Shown here in pieces: positions 1 to 7,022 of a DNA stretch of 7,292 nucleotides; position 1 is the stretch's first letter; each line of letters starts with the position of its first letter. Below the pieces are notes generated by a model, which saw only the letters and a list, made by a program, of their open reading frames with translations, was not told the origin of the DNA and made no database searches. The position numbers and the translations under genes are program-made. Origin of the DNA: Gammaproteobacteria bacterium (GTDB lineage Bacteria > Pseudomonadota > Gammaproteobacteria > Xanthomonadales > Marinicellaceae); assembly GCA_030426705.1 (NCBI GenBank), contig JAUHXW010000144.1, positions 1 to 7,292 on the forward strand, given 5' to 3'.

Positions 1-1
1 T

Positions 2-1195
2 GTTCATCATTACTATCGACAAGACAGTGATTTCTTTTATTTAACAGGCTTTAATGAACCTGAATCTGTGTTGGTGTTGTTGCCGGGCAGAAAAGGTGAA
101 CAACAGATTTTGTTTTGTCGAGAAGCGGACCCAAAAAAGATCATTTGGGATGGTCCAATGGCTGGAACACAAGGCGCGGTGGATGATTATGGCTTTGATG
201 CCGCCTATGACATCAAGGAAATCGATCAGCGCATGCCCAGCTTGATAGAAGGCTGTGAAAAAGTCTGCTTCAAAATTGGTGACATTGATGAATTTGACCA
301 AAAAATTACTTCTTGGGTGAAAGCCATCGAAACCAGAAAAGGCCAAAAATCCAAAGCGCCTGAGGAGTTTATGTCAATCAGCCACATCATCCATGACATG
401 CGCCTGTATAAAAGCCGTGCTGAAATCAAATGCATGAAAAAGTCAGCCGAGTTGGCAGCTGAAGCACACATTCGCATGATGCAGGCGGCTAAGCCAGACA
501 TGTATGAGTATCAATTGCAAGCAGAATATCAACACCATTTAACGCAAAACCAATCACACTGGAGCTATCCACCCATCATCGGTAGCGGAGAGAACGGTAA
601 TATTTTGCACTACATCAATAACAATGCACAAATGCAAGACGGTGATTTGGTGTTGATAGATGCCGGGGCTGAATATAATTTCTATGCATCTGACATCACC
701 CGCACTTTTCCTGTCAATGGCAAATTTTCAGCCAGACAAAAAGATTTGTATGAAGTGGTTCTTCAAGCCCAGTTAGATGCCATTGATCAGGTTAAAATAG
801 GTAAGCACTGGAATGAATTCCATGATGCAGCAGTGAAAACCATCAGCCAGGGTTTACTGGATTTGAAAATCATCAAAGGCACCTTGGAGCAGGTTTTGGA
901 AGAAAAAACTTACAGCAATTATTACATGCATATGACCGGTCATTGGTTGGGTTTGGATGTCCATGACTGCGGTGATTATCGGGTCGATGATTTGTGGGTT
1001 GAGCTGGAAGAGAACATGGTTTTAACGATTGAACCAGGTATTTACATCAGTGAAAACTCGAAAGCACCTAAAAAATGGCGAGGCATGGGCATCCGTATTG
1101 AAGATGATGTTCAGGTAAGTAAAAAAGGTCCGGTAATTCTCAGTAAGAAAGCGCCAAAAACCATACAGGAAATTGAAGAAACCATGCAGGGGTAA
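2..1195 (+). CDS. pepP: Xaa-Pro aminopeptidase, M24B family (PepP type), 5' partial
   Basis: Aminopeptidase P removes an N-terminal residue that precedes proline, using a two-metal (usually Mn) site in the pita-bread fold. The frame is open from base 2, before any start codon, and begins with VHHYYRQDSDFFYLTGFNEP, a typical PepP stretch near residue 40 of the E. coli enzyme. About 40 N-terminal residues therefore lie outside the window and 397 are visible. All five metal ligands are present: Asp in LIDAGAE (codon 659-661), Asp in SDITRTFP (692-694), His in GHWLGLDVHD (941-943), Glu in TIEPGIYI (1031-1033) and Glu in RIEDDV (1100-1102). Their spacing matches E. coli D260/D271/H354/E383/E406, with one extra residue before the fourth. 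The accessory histidines (HY at 608-610, the one in YMHMTGH, and VHD) are also kept, so the enzyme should be active. A cytoplasmic location is usual for the family, but the missing N-terminus prevents checking for a signal peptide. It lies 2 bp upstream of an M38 amidohydrolase, probably in one operon. Confidence 0.95.
   Translation, partial: VHHYYRQDSDFFYLTGFNEPESVLVLLPGRKGEQQILFCREADPKKIIWDGPMAGTQGAVDDYGFDAAYDIKEIDQRMPSLIEGCEKVCFKIGDIDEFDQKITSWVKAIETRKGQKSKAPEEFMSISHIIHDMRLYKSRAEIKCMKKSAELAAEAHIRMMQAAKPDMYEYQLQAEYQHHLTQNQSHWSYPPIIGSGENGNILHYINNNAQMQDGDLVLIDAGAEYNFYASDITRTFPVNGKFSARQKDLYEVVLQAQLDAIDQVKIGKHWNEFHDAAVKTISQGLLDLKIIKGTLEQVLEEKTYSNYYMHMTGHWLGLDVHDCGDYRVDDLWVELEENMVLTIEPGIYISENSKAPKKWRGMGIRIEDDVQVSKKGPVILSKKAPKTIQEIEETMQG
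1188..1192 (+). promoter_or_regulatory. Shine-Dalgarno site for the amidohydrolase gene
   Basis: AGGGG lies inside the last codons of the upstream aminopeptidase gene, 5 bases before the ATG at 1198. It supports that start. It also implies coupled translation, since ribosomes finishing at the TAA (1193-1195) stop directly on the next initiation site. Confidence 0.6.
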
Positions 1196-1197
1196 TT

Positions 1198-2469
1198 ATG
1201 AAAAAAATTATTTTAATCAGTTTATTTTGCAGCCAGTCGGCTTGGTCATTGAATATCAAATGTGGAGGCTTGTTTGAAGCCAAAACAGGAAACATACTGA
1301 ATGAACAGGTGGTCACGATTGAAGGGAATAAATTTGTAGCTGTTGAACCGTTCAAGAATCAAGCCATTGATCATGATTTCAGTGAACAGTTTTGTTTACC
1401 CGGCTTGATGGATATGCATACCCATTTGACGTTTGAAATAAACCCGAACAGTTACCTGGAAAAATATGAATTGAATCCAGCTGATGTTGCTTACAATGCG
1501 GCTTTGTTTGCTCAACGAACCTTAGATGCTGGATTCACAACGGTCAGAGATTTAGGGGATTCATACAATGTGTCAGTTTCACTGAAAAAAGCCATTAAAC
1601 AAGGCAAAATTCCTGGTCCCAGAATTTTTACAACAGCCAAATCATTGGCCACCACTGGCGGACATGCTGACCCCAGCAATGGTTATCGTGATGGTTTGTT
1701 CCCTCATACTACGCCAGATCATGGAGTTATTAATGGACCCAGTGATGCCATAAAAGCAGTTCGTAAGCGCTATCAGGATGGTGCTGACTTGATAAAAATC
1801 ACTGCTACAGGCGGCGTTTTGAGCCAGGCAGCCAGTGGTGATAATGCCCAATTTAATCAAGAAGAACTGAAAGCCCTGATGGCAACAGCCAAAGACTATG
1901 GCTTTAAAGTGGCCGCACATGCACATGGTAAAGGCGGTATGAAAAGAGCGATTGAAGCCGGTGTCGCCAGTATCGAACATGGTACTTATCTTGATGATGA
2001 AATCATTAAACTGATGAAAAAACATGGCACTTATCTGGTCCCTACATTAATAGCTGGAGATTGGGTGAGCGAAAAGTCAAAAATTGAAGGCTTTTTCCCT
2101 CCGGTTGTGGCGCAAAAAGCGGCCACCATAGGACCTGTTATTGCAGGTTCATTCAACAAAGCTTTCAAAGCTGGAGTAAAAATAGCTTTAGGTACTGATA
2201 GTGGCGTTTCTGAACACGGGCGCAATGGTGAAGAATTTGGTCTGATGGTCAAGTACGGTATGACCCCGGCTGAAGCTTTGCAAGCTGGCACCATCCATGC
2301 AGCTGATTTGTTGGGTCAAAGCGAACAACTGGGACAGATAAAATCAGGTTTTTTGGCTGATATGGTGGTGGTTGATGAAAATCCATTAGAAAACATCAGC
2401 ATCATGAAACAAGTCAAAGTTGTCATTAAAGACGGACAAATTGAAAAAAATCAGTTAAGCATGAATTAA
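1198..2469 (+). CDS. Exported metal-dependent amidohydrolase, COG1228 / M38 prolidase-like
   Basis: A 423-residue amidohydrolase-superfamily enzyme. Residues 1-17 look like a Sec signal peptide (MKK, hydrophobic core, then AWS before LN), so the mature enzyme is probably periplasmic. There is no proper lipobox at C11. The TIM-barrel metal ligands are all visible: DMHTHL (H74, H76), the probably carboxylated lysine in LIKITATGG (K200), VAAHAHG (H241), SIEHGT (H261) and LGTDSG (D334). The C-terminal FLADMVVVDENPL segment is the usual return strand of the small beta domain. The TTGGHAD and KITATGGVLS motifs place it in the COG1228 branch that contains characterised bacterial Xaa-Pro dipeptidases (Sgx9260 proteins). 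The same branch also holds dipeptidases preferring C-terminal Lys/Arg and ochratoxin-type amidases, so the substrate is not certain. The adjacent Xaa-Pro aminopeptidase favours a proline-peptide role. The start has a good ribosome site and gives the signal peptide. Family is very likely; prolidase specificity is an inference. Confidence 0.9.
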   Translation: MKKIILISLFCSQSAWSLNIKCGGLFEAKTGNILNEQVVTIEGNKFVAVEPFKNQAIDHDFSEQFCLPGLMDMHTHLTFEINPNSYLEKYELNPADVAYNAALFAQRTLDAGFTTVRDLGDSYNVSVSLKKAIKQGKIPGPRIFTTAKSLATTGGHADPSNGYRDGLFPHTTPDHGVINGPSDAIKAVRKRYQDGADLIKITATGGVLSQAASGDNAQFNQEELKALMATAKDYGFKVAAHAHGKGGMKRAIEAGVASIEHGTYLDDEIIKLMKKHGTYLVPTLIAGDWVSEKSKIEGFFPPVVAQKAATIGPVIAGSFNKAFKAGVKIALGTDSGVSEHGRNGEEFGLMVKYGMTPAEALQAGTIHAADLLGQSEQLGQIKSGFLADMVVVDENPLENISIMKQVKVVIKDGQIEKNQLSMN

Positions 2470-2481
2470 CGCTTGCTCATG
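2467..2481 (+). other. Amidohydrolase/kinase junction with ambiguous kinase start
   Basis: The amidohydrolase TAA (2467-2469) is followed in the same reading frame by CGC, a TTG (2473) and an ATG (2479), both possible kinase starts. No clear Shine-Dalgarno sequence precedes either, so initiation probably depends on ribosomes ending the upstream gene. ATG was preferred as the commoner codon. The kinase homology begins well downstream, so the choice does not change its predicted function. Confidence 0.5.
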
Positions 2482-5400
2482 GTAGGTCGCGAAACATCTG
2501 AAAAAGCTGAACAGTTCAACGCTTTGTTGAGAAAAGCTTTTTTGCTTGAAACGCAAGAACTTGATGCATTCTTGAATCAAGTTGAAGACCCAGAAATGCG
2601 CAAACAATTGGATTTTCTGGTCAGAACCGCTGATGCATCAACCGTGATGCAGTTTAAAACCGGTGTCGCTGGTGATCAGATTCATACTCAAATCAGCGAA
2701 ACAGATCAATTATTACCTGGTGAGAAAGTAGGGCGTTTCCGCGTTGAAAAAGTGATTGCCAAAGGCGGCATGGGGCTTGTTTATTTAGGCTTCGATGAGT
2801 TGTTGGGCAGAAATGTAGCCATCAAAACCATCAGGCCAGATCATGCATTTAAACCTGCAACGCAAAAACGCTTTATACGGGAGGCGCAAATCCTCTCACA
2901 AATTAATGACAGCAGAATCTGTCAAATCTACGATTTCATTGAGCAAAGTGATTGTGAATTCATTGTGCTTGAATACATTGAAGGCAAAAATCTCAACAAC
3001 CCCGATCTCAAATTATCACAAACAGAAATTTTAAAACTGTTTGTTCAATTAGCTGAAGCTTTGGAGAATGCGCATCAACAAGGCATCATTCACCGTGACT
3101 TGAAACCGGATAACTTGATGGTTACCCAAGAGCCTGCTTTGAAAATTCTTGATTTTGGTATTGCCCGATCATCATCGAACGGAACTGCTATACAAACTCC
3201 AAAGAATCAGGATGATCATCAAAATAAGGAGCAGGAAGCTGGTTTAACAGTAGCTGGCAGCATCATGGGTACATTACAATACATGAGCCCTGAACAGGTC
3301 AGAGGTCTCAATGTGACTGCTGCTAGCGATATGTATTCAGCTGGCGTGATATTGCAAGAATTACTGACCAAAGATTTCGCCTATGAATTGAATGACACCA
3401 ATGATTTGCAACATCAAGTTGCGAATGCGGAATTACAAATTCCCAAAAAGTTGGATAAACCCTTGCAGTCAATTATCAGTGATTTGACCCTACTTGAGGC
3501 AGAAAAGCGATTAACGGCCAAAGAGTTAAGTCAACGGCTTAATCACTACATTGAGAAGCCACAAAGAATTAAACGAAATAGCTTACTTGTGACTTTGTTT
3601 TGTTTGGTGGTGATTGCTGGTTGGTTTTGGTTTTCCAGATTTGAAGAGGCCAATAAAACACAGCAGTTTAATGACTTTTTACTTGAGGCAGATGCCATAG
3701 GCAATCAACTCAATCAGGTATATACATTACCACTGCACGATATATCGGATGAGCTTGAACTTAGCAATGGAAAAACATTATGGTTAACTGATCAAATAGA
3801 TGACAATAAAGACCTTGATACCGATGCTAAATATTATCTCAAAGGGATGGCATTTAAAAAAGTTCATGACATGAGTAATGCGATTCATTTTTTGGAAAAA
3901 AGTTGGAATAATGGTTATCGCAATCATCAAATTATTCATGAACTGGCGGAAACAGCCATTTATCATTGGTGGTATGGTGAGTTCAATGGATTCTTGACAC
4001 ACAAACCAACTGAGGAGTTTAAAAAATACAGACAAAAAGCACTTGAGTATGCACAGTTAAGTAAAGATGCTGGGGGTAAATCAAATAGCATCCCAGCAGC
4101 TTTTTTACTTTGGCGCTCAAAACAATATGACTCAGCACTGTCAATGATAGATACTGTTTTGCTTAAAGAAGACTGGCATTACAATGGCTACTTGTTAAAA
4201 GCTGCCATCTATACCGACAAGCTGGTACAGTTTGATTCAGAGCGAACACTTGAGCAAAGTCATGAAATGAATATTGATGCAATCAATGCTTATAAGTTGG
4301 CGGCTGAAAGAGCCAGAAGTCATCCCTTAACCTACTTGGGTGTGTGTCAAATGAATAAAAGGGTAATCAGAGATGCTTTGACAAACTCAGGTTATGCTGT
4401 AGAGCCATTTTTCGAAGATGGTATTCATGCTTGTGAACAAGCATTGAAGGTTCAGCCGCAAAATCCATATGCTCGAGCAGTATTGGGTTCTATTTATGTG
4501 ACCTATGCTGAAGTCCAATTACAAAAAGGTCATGATATCAGGCCCTTGTTAGAAAAAGCTCAATATTGGACTGAACAAGACATTGCCATGTTCGCCAAGG
4601 ATTCAAGCTACATCAACAAAGCAGAAATTCACGCCAAAATGGCTCAGTACAATAATCGAACAGGTATTAATCCTGAGCCACAAATCAAGCAGGCCGTCGA
4701 GGCCTATAAAATGGTGGGTAAATTAAACCCAAACACATTGAGTGAGAGTACAGTAGGCATACTTTACAACCTTGAAATACTGGCGCAATATAAATTCGTT
4801 AGAGGACAAGATTTTAGCGAGACATTTAAAGAAGCCAATTCAGCATTTGAAAGGTTTATTTCATTTGAAGAGGGTCATTTTGACACCTTTATTGTTGTTG
4901 CTCATATGAATACTGCAGCCCTTTACTACTTGTATGGAAAGTATTTACTTCTTACAAATCAGTCGGTTGATGAAGTGGTCAACAAAGGATTGGCCATATT
5001 AGCTAAACACCCTGATTTATTCGGTAAAGAGTCTTTTATATATGGTATCAGAGCGCAGTTATTGACGGTGTTGGCCCGGCAACAAATCAGGCAAAGTTTG
5101 GATGCAAAAGTAACAATAGACAGCCTTAATAGCAATATTAATCAAGCTTTGACCTTATTTCCAACACAAAATGAACTGCTGTTGATTAAAGCCAATGGAC
5201 TCTTTTTACAACAACAAAATACAGAGTTGTTTGAAACAGATGCTGAGGAGGTTACAGAAAATAACATTCGTCTCAGTTACCAACAAGCCATTGAGGCCAA
5301 CCCGCAGTTCCCGCAATCCTATGTGGACTTTGCCAAATACCTCAAGTTTTTGATTAAACGTAGCCCTAAAGAATCAGTCATAGATGAAGCCGTTGATTTG

Positions 5401-5553
5401 TGTGATAAAGCCTTGCAGGTTAATCCGAATTTTGCTGAAGCTTTTGCCATCAAAGCTGATTTATTAGAGGTGTTGGGTGGTAGGAATGAAAATGTCTCTC
5501 AACTCAGAGAGAAAGCACAAAATCTGAATCCATTACTGGTGAAAACAGACTAG
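2479..5553 (+). CDS. Membrane-anchored Ser/Thr protein kinase with C-terminal TPR-rich domain
   Basis: About 1024 residues, numbered from the ATG at 2479. Residues 5-60 form a charged helical segment like that preceding many proteobacterial PknB-type kinases. The Hanks kinase domain spans about 86-358: glycine loop IAKGGMG (93-99), VAIK lysine (K116), helix-C Glu (E135), HRDLKPDN (H205, D207, N212), DFG (D225), GTLQYMSPE (263-272), the DMYSAG aspartate (D284) and EKR arginine (R344). It should be catalytically active. The activation loop is unusually long, with an N/Q/D/E-rich insert at about 231-254, and the first glycine of the loop is Ala94. A single membrane helix at about 367-387 follows basic RIKR, predicting kinase inside and the last ~640 residues in the periplasm. 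That part has TPR-like helical pairs, clearest near 640-680 and 927-1000 (for example ALQVNPNFAEAFAIKA). No ECF sigma factor gene is in the window, although such kinases often sit beside one. An alternative TTG start at 2473 adds two residues. Targets are unknown. Confidence 0.92.
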   Translation: MVGRETSEKAEQFNALLRKAFLLETQELDAFLNQVEDPEMRKQLDFLVRTADASTVMQFKTGVAGDQIHTQISETDQLLPGEKVGRFRVEKVIAKGGMGLVYLGFDELLGRNVAIKTIRPDHAFKPATQKRFIREAQILSQINDSRICQIYDFIEQSDCEFIVLEYIEGKNLNNPDLKLSQTEILKLFVQLAEALENAHQQGIIHRDLKPDNLMVTQEPALKILDFGIARSSSNGTAIQTPKNQDDHQNKEQEAGLTVAGSIMGTLQYMSPEQVRGLNVTAASDMYSAGVILQELLTKDFAYELNDTNDLQHQVANAELQIPKKLDKPLQSIISDLTLLEAEKRLTAKELSQRLNHYIEKPQRIKRNSLLVTLFCLVVIAGWFWFSRFEEANKTQQFNDFLLEADAIGNQLNQVYTLPLHDISDELELSNGKTLWLTDQIDDNKDLDTDAKYYLKGMAFKKVHDMSNAIHFLEKSWNNGYRNHQIIHELAETAIYHWWYGEFNGFLTHKPTEEFKKYRQKALEYAQLSKDAGGKSNSIPAAFLLWRSKQYDSALSMIDTVLLKEDWHYNGYLLKAAIYTDKLVQFDSERTLEQSHEMNIDAINAYKLAAERARSHPLTYLGVCQMNKRVIRDALTNSGYAVEPFFEDGIHACEQALKVQPQNPYARAVLGSIYVTYAEVQLQKGHDIRPLLEKAQYWTEQDIAMFAKDSSYINKAEIHAKMAQYNNRTGINPEPQIKQAVEAYKMVGKLNPNTLSESTVGILYNLEILAQYKFVRGQDFSETFKEANSAFERFISFEEGHFDTFIVVAHMNTAALYYLYGKYLLLTNQSVDEVVNKGLAILAKHPDLFGKESFIYGIRAQLLTVLARQQIRQSLDAKVTIDSLNSNINQALTLFPTQNELLLIKANGLFLQQQNTELFETDAEEVTENNIRLSYQQAIEANPQFPQSYVDFAKYLKFLIKRSPKESVIDEAVDLCDKALQVNPNFAEAFAIKADLLEVLGGRNENVSQLREKAQNLNPLLVKTD

Positions 5554-5559
5554 AGTCTG
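5546..5559. terminator. Small inverted repeat between convergent genes, possible weak terminator
   Basis: CAGACT-AG-AGTCTG is a perfect 6-base inverted repeat that covers the kinase stop codon (5551-5553). Read on the minus strand it lies 12 bases beyond the selO stop and is followed by TTTT, the layout of a short intrinsic terminator. The stem is short, moderately AT-rich and has a two-base centre, so it would be weak. On the plus strand no T-run follows. It is the only candidate terminator in the 18-bp gap between the two convergent genes. Confidence 0.3.
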
Positions 5560-5571
5560 ATTACACAGGCC

Positions 5572-7020
5572 CTAAGTCCCACAAAAAGTTCGATAAGCTT
5601 CATCATATTGAGGTTTGGCATCTTGAAACATTGTTGTGTAATCAGTTTGCAGATAAGGTGAGCTCAAAGCTGATAGGAATTTTTCCAAAGACTCTGTGTT
5701 ACTGGTTTGTTCTACTTCAGACAAAACCGCTTCTACATGGTGATTTCTAGGTATCAGAACAGGGTTGTTGGCCCTCATCAGCTGTTGCGCTTTTTTCTTA
5801 CTCTGAGCTTGCTGATTAAGGAGACTTTGCCAATGGTGATACCAATCATTGAGCTTTAAGTGTTCTTTTGCTGGAAAAGCGGAATGAATAAACGCTTCTG
5901 TCAAACTTTGAAAAGTTTGGGTGTAGTCAAGTTGTGTCTGCTGCATCAATTTCAGCAATTCTTCAGCCAATTGTGTGGTTTCAGTTGAAGCTTGTTCAAA
6001 ACCTAATTTATGTGCCATCATCTGTTGATATGCTGTTTTGAATTGAGTTGAGAATTCATTCAGAACAGGCTTCACCAATTCAACCGCTTTATCCTGGTCT
6101 TGATCAATCAATGGAATCAAACACTCTGCAAATCTGGCCAGGTTCCAATGCGCTATATTAGGTTGATTGGCAAATGCATAACGACCATAATCGTCAATTG
6201 AACTGTACACTGCAGCCGGATCATAAACGCCCAGCATGGCACAAGGGCCGTAGTCAATGGTTTCGCCAGAGAGCAGGGTGTTGTCGGTATTCATCACTCC
6301 ATGGATAAAGCCAACCCGCAACCAATGTATGAGCAAATCTACTTGTTTATCAATGGCTTGCTTTAATAATTGAATGTATTTTGTTGGTTGATTTTTATCA
6401 ATGTCTGGGTAATGACGATCAATACATAAATCAGTCAGTTGATTCACTTCTTCATGCATCCCTCTGGCAGCAAAATATTCAAAAGTGCCTACCCGTAAAT
6501 GTGATGTCGCAACTCGAGTCACAATGGCACCCATGGTGGATTCCTGCCTAAACAGCGCTTCGTTGGTTGAAATCACTGCCAAAGTTCTTGTTGTTGGCAC
6601 ACCCAGGGCATGTAAGGCTTCTGACATCAGATATTCACGTACAGCTGGTTTTATCGCACATTTGCCATCGCCATTACGTGAAAAAGGGGTGCGCCCCGAG
6701 CCTTTCAAATGCAGTTCATGTATTTGACCTTGGGCGTTTTGAATTTCGCCGAGGAGGTGAGCACGACCATCACCCAATTGTGGGTTGAAATGCCCAAACT
6801 GGTGACCTGCGTAAGCCATGGCTACAGGTTTTGAGCCTGGGAATAATTGTTGTCCGGAAAAAAACTGTGCTTGTTGTTCAGTTGTTAAGTCGAGACCTAA
6901 TGAGGCTGCCAAAGGTTGATTCCACAACAGCACTGCTGGGTTTTTAACTTTTGCTGGCATGGTTGGCAGTGCAAATTGCCGACCTAAATCCGCATAGCGG
7001 TGGAAGAGGGTTGAAGTCAT
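5572..7020 (-). CDS. selO: Protein adenylyltransferase SelO (YdiU/UPF0061 family)
   Basis: SelO has a kinase fold but binds ATP flipped and transfers AMP to Ser/Thr/Tyr of target proteins. In E. coli it is tied to redox stress and protein glutathionylation. The protein is 482 residues (E. coli YdiU is 478). Visible family motifs are AGHQFGHFNPQLGDGRAHLLGE (71-92), ELHLKGSGRTPFSRNGDGK (102-120, with nucleotide-binding K106), SHLRVGTFE (R176), HGVMNTDN (240-247) and DYG (D256), which carry the Mg- and ATP-binding residues. It should be active. The C-terminus ends FCGT, so Cys480 is third from last, where vertebrate SelO carries selenocysteine and E. coli carries C476. The E. coli partner C272 is Tyr here, while Cys260 occurs in the nearby GPCAML. 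The frame is open upstream to 7122, but the ATG at 7018-7020 was chosen because homology starts at MTSTLFHRYADL. The extra upstream residues would only be the transporter gene read in another frame. That ATG overlaps the transporter stop, suggesting coupled expression. Confidence 0.95.
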   Translation of the reverse strand: MTSTLFHRYADLGRQFALPTMPAKVKNPAVLLWNQPLAASLGLDLTTEQQAQFFSGQQLFPGSKPVAMAYAGHQFGHFNPQLGDGRAHLLGEIQNAQGQIHELHLKGSGRTPFSRNGDGKCAIKPAVREYLMSEALHALGVPTTRTLAVISTNEALFRQESTMGAIVTRVATSHLRVGTFEYFAARGMHEEVNQLTDLCIDRHYPDIDKNQPTKYIQLLKQAIDKQVDLLIHWLRVGFIHGVMNTDNTLLSGETIDYGPCAMLGVYDPAAVYSSIDDYGRYAFANQPNIAHWNLARFAECLIPLIDQDQDKAVELVKPVLNEFSTQFKTAYQQMMAHKLGFEQASTETTQLAEELLKLMQQTQLDYTQTFQSLTEAFIHSAFPAKEHLKLNDWYHHWQSLLNQQAQSKKKAQQLMRANNPVLIPRNHHVEAVLSEVEQTSNTESLEKFLSALSSPYLQTDYTTMFQDAKPQYDEAYRTFCGT

Positions 7021-7022
7021 TA
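7018..7022 (-). other. TAATG stop/start overlap coupling selO to the RND transporter gene
   Basis: On the minus strand the RND gene ends TAA at 7022-7020 and selO begins ATG at 7020-7018, sharing one A. No strong Shine-Dalgarno sequence is visible just upstream (the preceding bases read AAATGATCAAAGC). Re-initiation by terminating ribosomes is therefore the likely way selO is translated, and the two genes should share an mRNA. Confidence 0.7.

Noticed and set aside
1642..2025. Minus-strand open frame inside the amidohydrolase gene (also others at 1140-1355, 2031-2294, 226-501 and 41-346)
   Set aside because: They lie antisense to strongly conserved coding sequence, have no recognisable motifs and are Cys/Phe/Met-rich in the way expected of antisense shadows.
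2402..2466. A promoter for the kinase inside the end of the amidohydrolase gene
   Set aside because: A TTGTCA is present, but no suitable -10 sequence lies at proper spacing.
3784..4035. Minus-strand open frame inside the kinase gene
   Set aside because: It is a hydrophobic, composition-biased antisense shadow with no ribosome site or family motif seen.
2473..5553. Kinase and SelO as a functionally linked pair because both have kinase folds
   Set aside because: They are on opposite strands, convergent and in separate operons, so neighbourhood alone gives no good support.
6485..6788. Plus-strand open frames opposite selO
   Set aside because: They are antisense to the most conserved SelO active-site region, which fully explains the absence of stops.
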